A stretch of 64,000 bases of DNA from Flavobacterium defluvii (lineage in GTDB: Bacteria > Bacteroidota > Bacteroidia > Flavobacteriales > Flavobacteriaceae): the NCBI RefSeq assembly GCF_900129555.1, contig NZ_FQWC01000007.1:204279-268278 (forward strand), given 5' to 3'. The notes beneath the pieces are model-generated. The model saw nothing but the letters and a program-made list of their open reading frames with translations. It was not told the origin of the DNA and made no database searches. Shown one piece after another: positions 41,590 to 50,828 of the stretch. Numbering within the stretch: position 1 is the stretch's first letter; every line of letters begins with the position of its first letter. A program made the translations under genes and the position numbers.

Positions 41590-41631
41590 ACGGTTTTCCA
41601 CACTTTGATTTAAACTAGTTTTGTACATTTG
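41590..41631 (+). promoter_or_regulatory. Promoter with ACGGTTTTCCAC motif, upstream of 41813 gene
   Basis: On the plus strand ACGGTTTTCCAC (41590-41601) lies 22 nt upstream of the -7 box TACATTTG (41624-41631), the same geometry as the promoters at 34386 and 37668. The leader to 41813 (about 175 nt) contains direct repeats of AAAGTCGAATA (near 41718, 41738 and 41767) and no ORF. Confidence 0.6.
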
Positions 41632-41812
41632 TTTTTGACCTGCAGATCAAAGCGCTAACTAATTTTGTTGAAGCAAAGTAACGGCGGTTTTAGAGCTGTA
41701 TGGATCGAAAAGTCGGGAAAGTCGAATATGTTTTTCTAAAGTTCGAATAAGTTTTATAAAGTCATAAAAAGTCGAATAAAGTACTTTAGAAAAAGTTTTA
41801 AAAAGTTGAAAA

Positions 41813-42784
41813 ATGCCTATGCCAAACTATACTTTTGAAGATTATAAAAATGCGATTAAAGCAAAGTACGAAGAGGAAGTAAGAGGAGGATATTCAAATA
41901 ATTTGAATTCTCCAACTCCAGCAAACCTTAGAAATTTGTGTCTAAAAAGGTTTAATACAAATACTAAAAAAGAAGACTTAATTATTTTTGAATCTTTTTT
42001 TGAGTTTGCGTTTGATAAAGACAAACGAAATTTGTATGGAGATTTGGAACTAAATAAATTGACATCAGTTCAGAGGTTTCTTCTAGGTAAAACAGAAACT
42101 CCAACAGAAGATACAGTTCAATTTTCTGCAATTTTAGTTGATTTTCAACCTAGACCTTTTTTTAAATTTATGGAAGAATTTAGAGAAGAAAATAATGAAG
42201 AAGAGAAAGAAGAGGAATTGAAAAAAGAGCTAAGAGGCACTAATTTTTCTAATGATTTATCTGAAGAAAAAAAATATGTAGATGTAAAGATAGAAGAACC
42301 AAAAAATGAAGTGCAAGAGATTTTTCCCTCAATTCCAAAATTACCTATAGTAAATGTTCCAGTAAAAAAGAGAAGAACACTTTCAGAAATAATTTATAGA
42401 AGAACAAAACCAGTTATAATTATCACAACATTTATTTTTTCTTTAATAGCAGCAGTAATTTATTTTGCCTTTTTCCAAAAACACTGCATGCAATGGTCAG
42501 AAGATCATTATGAAGTAGTAGATTGTTCACCAAATGAATCAGCATTAAATGAAATAATTCCTTATGATGAGAGTCTTTTAGATTTTAAGAAGCTTAAAGC
42601 CTGCGATACGACAACTTGTTTTAGAAAAAATGGAGAAGCTTTTGTGTGGTATGGAAAAAGAGGAGATGAGGTTGATTTTTTTAATAATAATGGAAATGGA
42701 AGACATCCTGAGACTAATGGGGCTTTAAGACCAGTTACATCTTATATGTTTGGAAAATATTTAAAAGGCAAACCATGTAAATAA
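41813..42784 (+). CDS. Membrane protein of unknown function with conserved Cys-rich ectodomain
   Basis: A protein of 323 residues. Residues 1-190 are soluble and acidic, with FEFAFDKDKRNLYGDLE and an Asp/Glu-rich stretch near 125-150. One transmembrane helix spans about 198-220, and the C-terminal part has paired Cys (HCMQWSEDHYEVVDCS and KACDTTTCFRKNGEAFVWYGKRGDEVDFFNNNGNGRHPETNG). The orientation suggests a cytoplasmic N-terminus and an exported tail. I recognise no named family. Its promoter carries the motif found at the two neighbouring units, so it may be part of the same regulon. Confidence 0.7.
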   Translation: MPMPNYTFEDYKNAIKAKYEEEVRGGYSNNLNSPTPANLRNLCLKRFNTNTKKEDLIIFESFFEFAFDKDKRNLYGDLELNKLTSVQRFLLGKTETPTEDTVQFSAILVDFQPRPFFKFMEEFREENNEEEKEEELKKELRGTNFSNDLSEEKKYVDVKIEEPKNEVQEIFPSIPKLPIVNVPVKKRRTLSEIIYRRTKPVIIITTFIFSLIAAVIYFAFFQKHCMQWSEDHYEVVDCSPNESALNEIIPYDESLLDFKKLKACDTTTCFRKNGEAFVWYGKRGDEVDFFNNNGNGRHPETNGALRPVTSYMFGKYLKGKPCK

Positions 42785-42885
42785 AATGCGATTTATGTAA
42801 AATATTCTTAAAATCATGGAAATTTCTGTAAGATTATACTTTTAATTTAGCATTATTAAATTAATTCAATAAAAAACAAATCGAC

Positions 42886-43302
42886 ATGAAAAGTAAAAAC
42901 ATATTATTCGTATTAGCCTTAAGCTTGGGAATGTTTGCTACGTCTTGCAGCAACGATGATAATGAAGGAGAAACAATTATTCCGTTAGCAGGAAAATATA
43001 ATCTTAGCCAGACAGGAACTATTGTTAATGGACAAGAAGTATTAGTAGACGCTCCACAAAATCAAAGTGGATGCAGTAGAGATTATTTGGAATTAAAATT
43101 AAGTAACGCAGCTGTTATTGGTGATTACAATGGTGAAAGTTGTGCTTTAACACAAACAGAAGGAACTTACGTAAGATCTCATAATGATTTAACGATTACT
43201 ATTGGTAATACTAGTTCAGTAAGCGATATCATGAATCTAACGAATAAAGAATTGAAACTTAAAGACAAAACTACTGGTGTTATTACAGTATATACCAGAT
43301 AA
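42886..43302 (+). CDS. Lipocalin-like lipoprotein
   Basis: A protein of 138 residues; SPII signal with lipobox ATSC (about Cys21). The mature part begins LAGKYNLSQTG and has the alternating strands of a small lipocalin-like domain, with ELKLKDKTTGVITVYTR at the end. Such proteins are common and mostly uncharacterised in Bacteroidota. It is monocistronic and ends in a strong terminator at 43342-43380. Confidence 0.78.
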   Translation: MKSKNILFVLALSLGMFATSCSNDDNEGETIIPLAGKYNLSQTGTIVNGQEVLVDAPQNQSGCSRDYLELKLSNAAVIGDYNGESCALTQTEGTYVRSHNDLTITIGNTSSVSDIMNLTNKELKLKDKTTGVITVYTR

Positions 43303-43341
43303 CTTTGTGTAAAGTACTCCTAATTCAAATGAATCAGGATG

Positions 43342-43380
43342 AAAACGGAAACGGCTTAGTAAAGTTGTTTCCGTTTTTTT
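43342..43380. terminator. Terminator between lipoprotein and PAS kinase genes
   Basis: AAAACGGAAAC / GTTTCCGTTTT stem with a 14-nt loop, followed by seven T. It lies between convergent genes. Confidence 0.85.
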
Positions 43381-43399
43381 ATGAATTTATTCTGGGAAA

Positions 43400-46300
43400 T
43401 TATTCCAGCGGAATATAAATGTCAAACGAAGCACCTTGATTTAGCTCGCCTGTAGCTCTGATAATTCCGTTATGGTTTTCAACGATTTTTTTTACAATGG
43501 CAAGACCAATTCCGGTTCCTTTATACTGATCCCTTCCATGTAAACGCTGAAAAACATCAAAGATTTTTTTACTGTATTGATGTTCAAACCCAATTCCGTT
43601 GTCAGAAATAGTAAGATGCCAATAATTAGTTTGAGGCGATAAAACTTTTTCGCCAAAGTCAGACCCTTTGGCAATTTCATTTTTTATTTTAATTATGGGC
43701 GAAATATCAGGTTTAGAAAACTTAAGCGAATTGCTGATAAGATTATAAAGCAGTTGTCTAAACTGAAACGGAATAATATTTACTTCGCCAATATCACTGC
43801 TTTCAATAATGGCATTTTTTTGTTCCAGCTCTTCTTTAAGGTCTTCTCTTACTTCATCAATAATTTTAGATAAATTCGTTTTTTCGAATATTCTTTCCTG
43901 AATATTAGTTCTCGAATACGAAAGCAAATCATTAATTAAAGTCTGCATTCGCTGTGCGGCATTTTGCATTCTTTTGAATTTGTCTTTTCCGAAATCTGAT
44001 AAATTTCCAAATTCCTTGTCAATAATCTGAGATGCAAAAGTTTGAATTTTTCTAAGCGGTTCCTGTAAATCGTGGCTCGAAATATAAGCAAAAGACTGAA
44101 GCTCTTTATTCATTTGCTCCAGTTCTGCATTTTTTTGTTCGAGTTCTAATGCATTCAATTTAATTTTGTCGTCGGCTTTCTTTTTCTCTGTTAAATCGTG
44201 TGTTACTTTAGAAAAACCAATTACGTCATTATTTTTATTATGAACAGCCGTAATTACAACACTTGCCCAAAACAGGCTTCCATCTTTGCGCACACGCCAG
44301 CCTTGCTGTACGGCACGGCCTTGTTCTCTTGCTAAATTAAGAAGCGTATTAGGCAGATCATTTTTTTGATCTTCGGCGGTATAGAAAGCAGCAAAGTGTT
44401 TTCCTGTAATTTCCTGGGCTTTATAGCCTTTAATTTTTTCTGCACCAACATTCCAGTTTTCCACAATTCCGTTGTGATTTAGGTATAAAATGGAATAATC
44501 CTGAACCTCTTCAACCATTAAATGATAACGTTCTTCACTTTTCTTGAGCGATTCATACATTTGGCTGAGTTCTCTGGTTCTGGCGGTTACTTGCTGCTCT
44601 AATTCTTGGGTAAAAGCTTTTTCTGTATGAATATCTGTAAAAGAACCAACCCATTTTACAATTTTATTGTCGGCATCAAAAACAGGCTCGCCAATTACCG
44701 CGTGCCATCTGTAACTGCCATCTTTTCGTAAAATGCGAACATCAGATCTAAAAACCTGACCTGTATGCAGACTGTGGTTCCAGATTTTTATATTTTCTTT
44801 GTAATCTTCAGGATGAACCAACGACTGCCATTCAGTATCGGCAGTTGGTTTAATTCCGGTATATTCTGTCCATTTTCGCGAAGCAAACAAACCATTTCCT
44901 TTATCATCGGTTTCCCATATTAACTGCGGAATACTTTCTGTTAAAGAACGGAAACGTTTTTCACTTTCGGCAATCTTATTTCTGGCTTGAACTTTTTCTG
45001 TTACATCGATTATAGTGGCTCTGATTCCAGAAATACTATTATCTGTTTCGTACATTGGTGCATATTCAAAATCAATATAAAATAGATTTTCGCCATCATC
45101 GCCATTAATTAATATAGGCGATTCGATTTCAGAATATACTTTTCCGTTTTTGTAAACTTCTTCTAAAAGTTTAGCATATTTTTGAGTAAGGAGTTCCGGG
45201 AAAATTTCGAACAGTTTTTTACCCTGAACATCACTTTCTTTTTTCTTCCAGATATTTTTGAGTAAAGCAAGATTGGCAATTTCTACAACCATTTCAGGAC
45301 CTTTTAAAATGGTTTTTGGTACAGGAGACTGCATAACCAGATTTCGAAATCTTTTTTCACTTTCTTCTAATTCCTGCTGATGATTTTTCTCGTTTGTAAT
45401 ATCTCTAATGGTACCTATTAATTTGTCAGGCTTATGGTTTTTATCATAAAAAACTTTTCCTTTTCCTTCAATCCAGTGAATGCTTTTATCATGCCATATT
45501 GTTCTGACTTCATAATGAAGAATCCCTGTTTTAAGTGCATTTTTAAAAGCTTTATTTCGAATATGCATATCATCAGGATGCAGGTGCTGTAGCAATTGCT
45601 CGTGTGTTAGCAAAATGTCTTCGGTGTAGCCGCCAAGGATTTCAAGATAACGTTTTGAATAATGAGGTTCTTTTGTTTTTGCATTTAGTTCCCAAGTTCC
45701 TAATTCACTTGCTTCTACGATAATACTTAAGCGTTCTTCATTTTGTTCAATTTTTTTTCGAACTTCAACTTTTTCGCTTACTTCGGTTACGGTAACAATT
45801 ATACCCGTAATTTCTCCATCTTCTTCTCTTAAAGGATGATAGAGAAAGTCAAAATACCAAATTCCTAGTTTTCCATAACGGTTTAACGGAACAGGAACTT
45901 CATTTCCGTGATACGGAATTCCTGTTTCTAAAACATTTTTTAATAATGAATCGACAGTTTCTCTAACCTCAGGAAGAGAATCAAATAATGGTTTGCCTAC
46001 AAAATTTTTCTCTTCTCTGTCTACTAATTTTAAATACGATTCATTTGCTGATTCGACGATGTAATCCGGGCCGCGCAAAATAGTAATTCCCAGCGGCGCT
46101 TGTTTTACCGTATCACGAAAACGTTTATCGGCAGTTTCAATTTTTTTAGATGCCAGATGTAAATCTGTAACATCAGCACCAGTATTCATTACGGCATAAA
46201 CATTTCCGTTTCTGTCATACAATGGCGTAAAACTATAATTGAAATAAAAAGTTTCGAGTTTATCGTTTATCGTTATATCGATTCGGGCATTTTTATTATG

Positions 46301-47047
46301 AAAAGATTTTCCGGTTTTTAAAACGCTTTCAACCTGTTCAAAAACTGACTGGTTATCAAGTTCGGGGAGAATTTCGCGATACGATTTCCCGATTACATCA
46401 TCACCTTTTCCCCAGACTTTTATAATGGAATCATTTGCGAGTTCAATTCGCATTTCTTCACCTATATAAACTGCAATAGGAAAAGGAGCGTTTTCGACCA
46501 GCTGTCTTATTTTTTGCTCGCTTTCCTGAAGTTTTTCGTGGGCTTCAAACTGATCTTTAACTTCTTTTTTTCTTGCTGTAGTTTCAATAACCGTAACTAA
46601 AACACCGCCAACATCTCCATTTTCTGTTTTAATAGGTGAATATGAAAAATCAAAATAACAAGTTTCTACTACGCCATTTTTGCTTAACGGAACTACAAAA
46701 TCAGGAAACGAAAGTGATTTCCCCAGCATAACTTCGTCAAACATGGGACCTGTAATATTCCATATTTCGGCGAAAGTTTCCTGCGGAGAATTTCCTAAGG
46801 CTTCCGGATGTTTGTCGGGACCTATAATTTTTAAAAAAGCATCATTGTATAACTGCGTAAAATGTTTTCCCCATGCAATGTACATTCCAAACGGATTGTT
46901 AAGCATTACAGAAGTCATTGTACACAAACTTTGAGGCCAGTTTTCAGGATCACCCAGGGGAGTTTGGCTCCAGTCTTTGGAGCGTATTAATTCTCCCATT
47001 TCTCCACCATCGGATAGAAAATAATGTTCCTTATATGTGTGGCTCAT
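43400..47047 (-). CDS. Multi-PAS hybrid-type sensor histidine kinase
   Basis: A cytoplasmic protein of 1215 residues. Seven PAS domains can be recognised by their SEKRFR- or SEERYH-like starts (N-terminal PAS, then about 175, 305, 435, 565, 690 and 845), separated by long helices. The HisKA domain has the phosphoacceptor His992 (ISSHDLQEPLRK) and the HATPase domain has NLISNSLKFS, DNGIGF and GTGIGLAIVKKIV. There is no transmembrane segment. The seven PAS domains suggest sensing of small ligands or redox state. A stand-alone receiver gene lies 10 nt upstream. Confidence 0.92.
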   Translation of the reverse strand: MSHTYKEHYFLSDGGEMGELIRSKDWSQTPLGDPENWPQSLCTMTSVMLNNPFGMYIAWGKHFTQLYNDAFLKIIGPDKHPEALGNSPQETFAEIWNITGPMFDEVMLGKSLSFPDFVVPLSKNGVVETCYFDFSYSPIKTENGDVGGVLVTVIETTARKKEVKDQFEAHEKLQESEQKIRQLVENAPFPIAVYIGEEMRIELANDSIIKVWGKGDDVIGKSYREILPELDNQSVFEQVESVLKTGKSFHNKNARIDITINDKLETFYFNYSFTPLYDRNGNVYAVMNTGADVTDLHLASKKIETADKRFRDTVKQAPLGITILRGPDYIVESANESYLKLVDREEKNFVGKPLFDSLPEVRETVDSLLKNVLETGIPYHGNEVPVPLNRYGKLGIWYFDFLYHPLREEDGEITGIIVTVTEVSEKVEVRKKIEQNEERLSIIVEASELGTWELNAKTKEPHYSKRYLEILGGYTEDILLTHEQLLQHLHPDDMHIRNKAFKNALKTGILHYEVRTIWHDKSIHWIEGKGKVFYDKNHKPDKLIGTIRDITNEKNHQQELEESEKRFRNLVMQSPVPKTILKGPEMVVEIANLALLKNIWKKKESDVQGKKLFEIFPELLTQKYAKLLEEVYKNGKVYSEIESPILINGDDGENLFYIDFEYAPMYETDNSISGIRATIIDVTEKVQARNKIAESEKRFRSLTESIPQLIWETDDKGNGLFASRKWTEYTGIKPTADTEWQSLVHPEDYKENIKIWNHSLHTGQVFRSDVRILRKDGSYRWHAVIGEPVFDADNKIVKWVGSFTDIHTEKAFTQELEQQVTARTRELSQMYESLKKSEERYHLMVEEVQDYSILYLNHNGIVENWNVGAEKIKGYKAQEITGKHFAAFYTAEDQKNDLPNTLLNLAREQGRAVQQGWRVRKDGSLFWASVVITAVHNKNNDVIGFSKVTHDLTEKKKADDKIKLNALELEQKNAELEQMNKELQSFAYISSHDLQEPLRKIQTFASQIIDKEFGNLSDFGKDKFKRMQNAAQRMQTLINDLLSYSRTNIQERIFEKTNLSKIIDEVREDLKEELEQKNAIIESSDIGEVNIIPFQFRQLLYNLISNSLKFSKPDISPIIKIKNEIAKGSDFGEKVLSPQTNYWHLTISDNGIGFEHQYSKKIFDVFQRLHGRDQYKGTGIGLAIVKKIVENHNGIIRATGELNQGASFDIYIPLE

Positions 47048-47057
47048 TCAAAATGAT

Positions 47058-47507
47058 TTAGGGTTGAATTATAAAATGCGCTCTTTCCGGCTGTTTAAAA
47101 TTATTTTCAGAAGCTGCAATAAGTGCGTTTTCAATAACGGTTTTCAGTTTTGAAAAATCTCCGGGTTTACGAATGTAAAACGTTGCACCCATTTCGTACG
47201 TTACGTCTACAATTTTGGTGTCCAGAGAAGTAGAAAATATAATAATAGGGAAATCTTTTAAACGTTCAATCTGTCTGATTTCGGTCAAACATTCAGATCC
47301 GTTTTTTCTGGGCATATTTAAATCAAGAAAAAGAACATCTGGAAGACTTTCCTGTGATGTATCTGCTAAAAAATTCATTAAATGAACTCCGTCATTCACA
47401 GTTACAAGTGTTGTTGCAAGTGACAGTTCATCAAGAGCTTCTTCAAAGAAAGAGCAGTCATCGTCATCGTCATCGGCAAGTAAAATGTTGTAAATATGTT
47501 GGTTCAT
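47058..47507 (-). CDS. Stand-alone receiver domain (Rcp1-like response regulator)
   Basis: A protein of 149 residues with no output domain. ADDDDDD near residue 11-17 gives the acidic pocket, Asp62 in DVLFLDLNMPRKNG is the phosphorylation site, and FSTS and RKP supply the conserved Ser/Thr and Lys. The stretch between strand 2 and 3 is long, as in Rcp1-like single-domain receivers. It precedes the PAS kinase by 10 nt and probably takes its phosphate. It may work by protein-protein contact. Confidence 0.9.
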   Translation of the reverse strand: MNQHIYNILLADDDDDDCSFFEEALDELSLATTLVTVNDGVHLMNFLADTSQESLPDVLFLDLNMPRKNGSECLTEIRQIERLKDFPIIIFSTSLDTKIVDVTYEMGATFYIRKPGDFSKLKTVIENALIAASENNFKQPERAHFIIQP

Positions 47508-47849
47508 GAAGTGTAAAGTATTTTTTATATGGAAAAATGAAACAAAAATTAATTGTTTCCTGCTAAGATAAAATTAATTTTCGCAGGAAAATTATTTAAA
47601 GACCTATAAAATTAACTCATTTAAATTAAAATCTGTAAAGATTATTGCTTTATAATTCGTCTTAAAATGTTTTTGTAAGTAAAATTTTTCATTTTAGTAA
47701 CACAATTAGAATTTATAAAAATAACTAAATTAGAATGCAATTTTTGACTTAATTATGCGTTTTTATATTTTACCGCACATTTTTACCATCGCAAAAATCC
47801 CTTATTTTACTGTTGTTACACACTAAAAATTGTATAAACATTCTACAAA

Positions 47850-47866
47850 GTGTAAAAATATTACAC
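47850..47866 (+). promoter_or_regulatory. Palindrome GTGTAA-N5-TTACAC, candidate activator site
   Basis: A perfect 6-5-6 inverted repeat centred about 90 nt upstream of the expected start of the sigma-54 promoter, the usual distance for an enhancer-binding protein. A further TTACACAC copy is at 47816-47823. The rest of 47508-47849 is AT-rich with no gene. Confidence 0.5.
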
Positions 47867-47921
47867 ACATCGTTTATGTCTTGTTTTTTGTAAACTGCTA
47901 AAATTCAGTTTAAAACCTAAA

Positions 47922-47937
47922 TGGCACGCCGCTTGCA
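47922..47937 (+). promoter_or_regulatory. rpoN site: Consensus sigma-54 (-24/-12) promoter
   Basis: TGGCAC-GCCGC-TTGCA matches the -24/-12 consensus TGGCAC-N5-TTGCW exactly. Transcription should begin near 47948, about 95 nt before the glycosyltransferase start codon. Confidence 0.78.
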
Positions 47938-48044
47938 AATTCGGAACATGTCAATCTTTAATTTTTCTGGTGTTTACTTAGAAAATAAAAAAGAGAGATC
48001 ATTTGATAAAAGCCATTTTAGAGAATTAATACAAACAAAAGGAC

Positions 48045-49481
48045 ATGGAAAGCGAAACAATTATCTCAAAACAATTTTATACAGGAGGCGATATCAGCAG
48101 CGAAGTAATCAGCCCGTCTATTTTTAAAATAAACAATAACACAACCAAAACACATATAGAAAGACCAAAAAGCATCTTTGGTTTTATGATTCTTGCAGCA
48201 ACATTTTTAGTATTGTTTGCCGGAGCTTTTTTAGTATTTCAATTTCAGCCTGATTTTGATCAGCTTCATTTTGAAAGATTAAATTCAACCGGCGGAATAA
48301 TTTTACTTATTGTTTCTGCAGCATTATTTCTTTTTAAAGGCGGTATGTTTTTATACAATGTCGTTCTTTATTTTAAGTACAAACCAATCGAATCTGTTTC
48401 TGATGAATTGCTGCCAACTTGTACGGTAATTGTTCCGGCTTACAACGAAGGAAAACTGGTTTACGAAACATTGATGAGTTTGGCAGATAGTGATTTTCCT
48501 GCACACAAATTAGAACTTTTGGCAATAGATGATGGAAGTAAAGATGATACATGGTACTGGATTCAGCAGGCAAAATTAAAATTGGGCGATCGTGTATCGA
48601 TTTTTCAACAACCGCAAAACAAAGGAAAACGTCACGCATTGTACCGCGGATTTAATTTAGGAAAAGGAGAAATCTTTGTAACTGTCGATAGCGATTCTAT
48701 CGTAAAAAAAGATACTTTAAGAAATTTGGTAAGTCCGTTTATAGTTGACGAAAAATGCGGTGCCGTTGCCGGAAATGTTCAGGTATTGAACAACAAAAAA
48801 GCAATTTTGCCAAAAATGCTAAATGTAAGTTTCGTAATGAGTTTTGAATTCATGCGCTCTGCAGAAAGTGCACTAGGATCTGTACTTTGTACACCTGGAG
48901 CCTTGGCCGCTTACAAAAGAAATGCAGTTTTTGCATGTTTACCGGAATGGATCGACCAGACTTTTATGGGGAAACCATCTGACATTGGCGAAGACCGCGC
49001 AATGACCAACATGATTTTAAAACAAGGGCATCATGTTTTATTTCAGCGTAATGCGTATGTGTTGACAAACGTTCCTGAAAATTATACCGGACTATACAAA
49101 ATGTTTATAAGATGGGGAAGAAGCAACGTTCGCGAAAACATAATGATGGCAAAATATGTTTGGAAAGATTTTAGAAAAGAATCAAAAGTGGGTGCAAGAC
49201 TATTGTATACAGAACAGTTTATAAGAATCTTAATGACATATCCGTTCTTTATATTTATGTTTTATTTCATTGCAACCCATCCGTTATTATTTGTTAGCTC
49301 AGCACTTTTGGGCATATTATTAGTATCAAGCTTTTCAGTTTTCTTTTATGCAAAAAGATATTCTTTTGATGAAGCATTCTGGGCGTATTCTTATAGTATT
49401 CTTTATACTTTTTCACTTTTCTGGATTGCGCCTTATTCAATTATAACAGTTGGTAAAAGAGGCTGGCTCACAAGAGGTTAA
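48045..49481 (+). CDS. Processive family 2 glycosyltransferase, hyaluronan/chitin-synthase-like
   Basis: A membrane protein of 478 residues. Two helices (about 46-68 and 84-108) precede the GT-A domain, which shows TVIVPAYNEG, DDGSKDDT, DSDS (DxD) and GEDRAMTN, and RWGRSN corresponding to the [Q/R]xxRW polymerisation motif. Further helices follow near the C-terminus. Enzymes of this type make and export beta-linked polymers such as poly-GlcNAc, hyaluronan or chitin-like chains. A signature sigma-54 promoter upstream suggests conditional expression. The product is not determinable. Confidence 0.88.
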   Translation: MESETIISKQFYTGGDISSEVISPSIFKINNNTTKTHIERPKSIFGFMILAATFLVLFAGAFLVFQFQPDFDQLHFERLNSTGGIILLIVSAALFLFKGGMFLYNVVLYFKYKPIESVSDELLPTCTVIVPAYNEGKLVYETLMSLADSDFPAHKLELLAIDDGSKDDTWYWIQQAKLKLGDRVSIFQQPQNKGKRHALYRGFNLGKGEIFVTVDSDSIVKKDTLRNLVSPFIVDEKCGAVAGNVQVLNNKKAILPKMLNVSFVMSFEFMRSAESALGSVLCTPGALAAYKRNAVFACLPEWIDQTFMGKPSDIGEDRAMTNMILKQGHHVLFQRNAYVLTNVPENYTGLYKMFIRWGRSNVRENIMMAKYVWKDFRKESKVGARLLYTEQFIRILMTYPFFIFMFYFIATHPLLFVSSALLGILLVSSFSVFFYAKRYSFDEAFWAYSYSILYTFSLFWIAPYSIITVGKRGWLTRG

Positions 49482-49514
49482 TAAATTCCACAGACTACTA
49501 TTATATTTAATCCG

Positions 49515-49547
49515 AAAAACTCCTGTTCCACTAAACAGGAGTTTTTT
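49515..49547. terminator. Terminator between convergent genes
   Basis: A 13-bp stem AAAAACTCCTGTT / AACAGGAGTTTTT with a 6-nt loop, used from both directions. It overlaps the stop codon of the gene at 49531. Confidence 0.88.
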
Positions 49548-49920
49548 TATGGTTTTGCTTTCGCCAAAGAAAAACAGAAAATGCATTTACAAAAGCCAGA
49601 ATCCATAAAACAGGACTTGTAAAAAAGGTCTCGTAACTTCTTCCATTCGGAATTTCAACAAAAGGAACTGTAATAATTACATCCAGCAATAAAGCCGTAA
49701 GCGACATTATAATACCAAGCTGCAGGCCGCTTATCTTGTAATTTTTCAAATAATAAAACTTAGCCGAACCAATGGCAAAAAACACAATAAAAATAGTCAC
49801 CATAACCGATTGCCAGAAAAAAGAATCTTTTACAAACAGAATTTGTTCCAGGAGATAAAAAGAAATACTAACAGCAATCCAAACCAAAATACCCGAAAAT
49901 ATTGCTCTAAAATATTTCAT
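49531..49920 (-). CDS. Small four-helix membrane protein
   Basis: A protein of 129 residues with about four hydrophobic helices (roughly 6-25, 35-54, 66-88 and 104-122). I recognise no family. It begins 3 nt after the NmrA-like gene stop codon and appears to be cotranscribed with it. Its stop codon is inside the terminator hairpin. Confidence 0.65.
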   Translation of the reverse strand: MKYFRAIFSGILVWIAVSISFYLLEQILFVKDSFFWQSVMVTIFIVFFAIGSAKFYYLKNYKISGLQLGIIMSLTALLLDVIITVPFVEIPNGRSYETFFTSPVLWILAFVNAFSVFLWRKQNHKKTPV

Positions 49921-49923
49921 AAC

Positions 49924-50754
49924 TTAATTTTCAGGATTCCAAATTCCGGTTTTGGCAGTTTCTTTTGCGTAAACGCTAAAATCTTTTGCTTTTCTGCCCA
50001 GTACTTTTTCAATATCAGAAGTAACGCTGGAGTTTCTTCCGTCCAGAACCTGTTCAAAAAGATAATTTACCAGCCAGATATGATCATCAGGAATCTGATA
50101 TTCTTTTAACATCTGCACATATTCTTCTAAAGATAAACTTTGAAAAGAGATATTTCTCCCGCTTGCATTCGCAATTTCGTTTACAGCATCTTTAAAAGTC
50201 AATAATCTTGGACCAGTTAAATCGTACGTTTTTCCGTTGTGAATTTCGTCTAAAAGTGCAGCCGTAACAACATCCGCAATATCATCGGCATCGGTAAAAG
50301 GTTCAAGTGCTTCAGCTCTTGGCAGAGCAACAATTCCGTAAAGAATTGGATCTAAAAAGAAGCTTTCGCTAAAGTTTTGATTGAACCAGCTTGCGCGCAC
50401 AATAGTCCAGTTTTTGGCGTTTTTCTTTACGGTTTCTTCGCAAACCTGCGCTTCTTTTTCGCCTCTTCCGGAAAGTAAAACTATTTTTTGAACTCCGGCT
50501 TTTGTAGCAAGCTGTGTAAAATTTTCTATCGCTTCTGCCGCAAAAGGAACAGCTAAATCCGGTTGAAAAGTAATATAAACCGTGTCAATATCTTTTAGAA
50601 CATTTTGCCAGGTTTCTGGTTTTTCCCAATCAAACGGGATTTTTTCGTTTCGAGAACCTAAACGAAGTTTAACTTCAGTATTATTTTCTAATCTTGCAGC
50701 AACTCTGCGTCCTGTTTTTCCTGTAGAACCCAGAACTAAAATTTTCTTTTTCAT
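49924..50754 (-). CDS. NmrA-like NAD(P)-binding protein (atypical SDR)
   Basis: A protein of 276 residues. The N-terminal VLGSTGKTGRRVAARLE (5-21) is a Rossmann GxxGxxG. LVLSGRGEKEAQVCEETVKK and WTIVRASWFNQNF match the NmrA/TMR family, in which the catalytic Tyr and Lys of typical SDRs are absent, so it probably senses NAD(P) or a quinone. It is in an AraC-led unit: regulator, this gene, and the small membrane protein. Confidence 0.88.
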   Translation of the reverse strand: MKKKILVLGSTGKTGRRVAARLENNTEVKLRLGSRNEKIPFDWEKPETWQNVLKDIDTVYITFQPDLAVPFAAEAIENFTQLATKAGVQKIVLLSGRGEKEAQVCEETVKKNAKNWTIVRASWFNQNFSESFFLDPILYGIVALPRAEALEPFTDADDIADVVTAALLDEIHNGKTYDLTGPRLLTFKDAVNEIANASGRNISFQSLSLEEYVQMLKEYQIPDDHIWLVNYLFEQVLDGRNSSVTSDIEKVLGRKAKDFSVYAKETAKTGIWNPEN

Positions 50755-50828
50755 ATCAGTAGTTTTTTAATGATGATTACTGATACAAAGTTGCTTCGAT
50801 TAATACACAATCATTTGTCGCAAAAGAA

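Noticed and set aside
47921..48127. ORF of 68 codons overlapping the glycosyltransferase start
   Set aside because: It begins at the sigma-54 promoter and overlaps the true gene in another frame.
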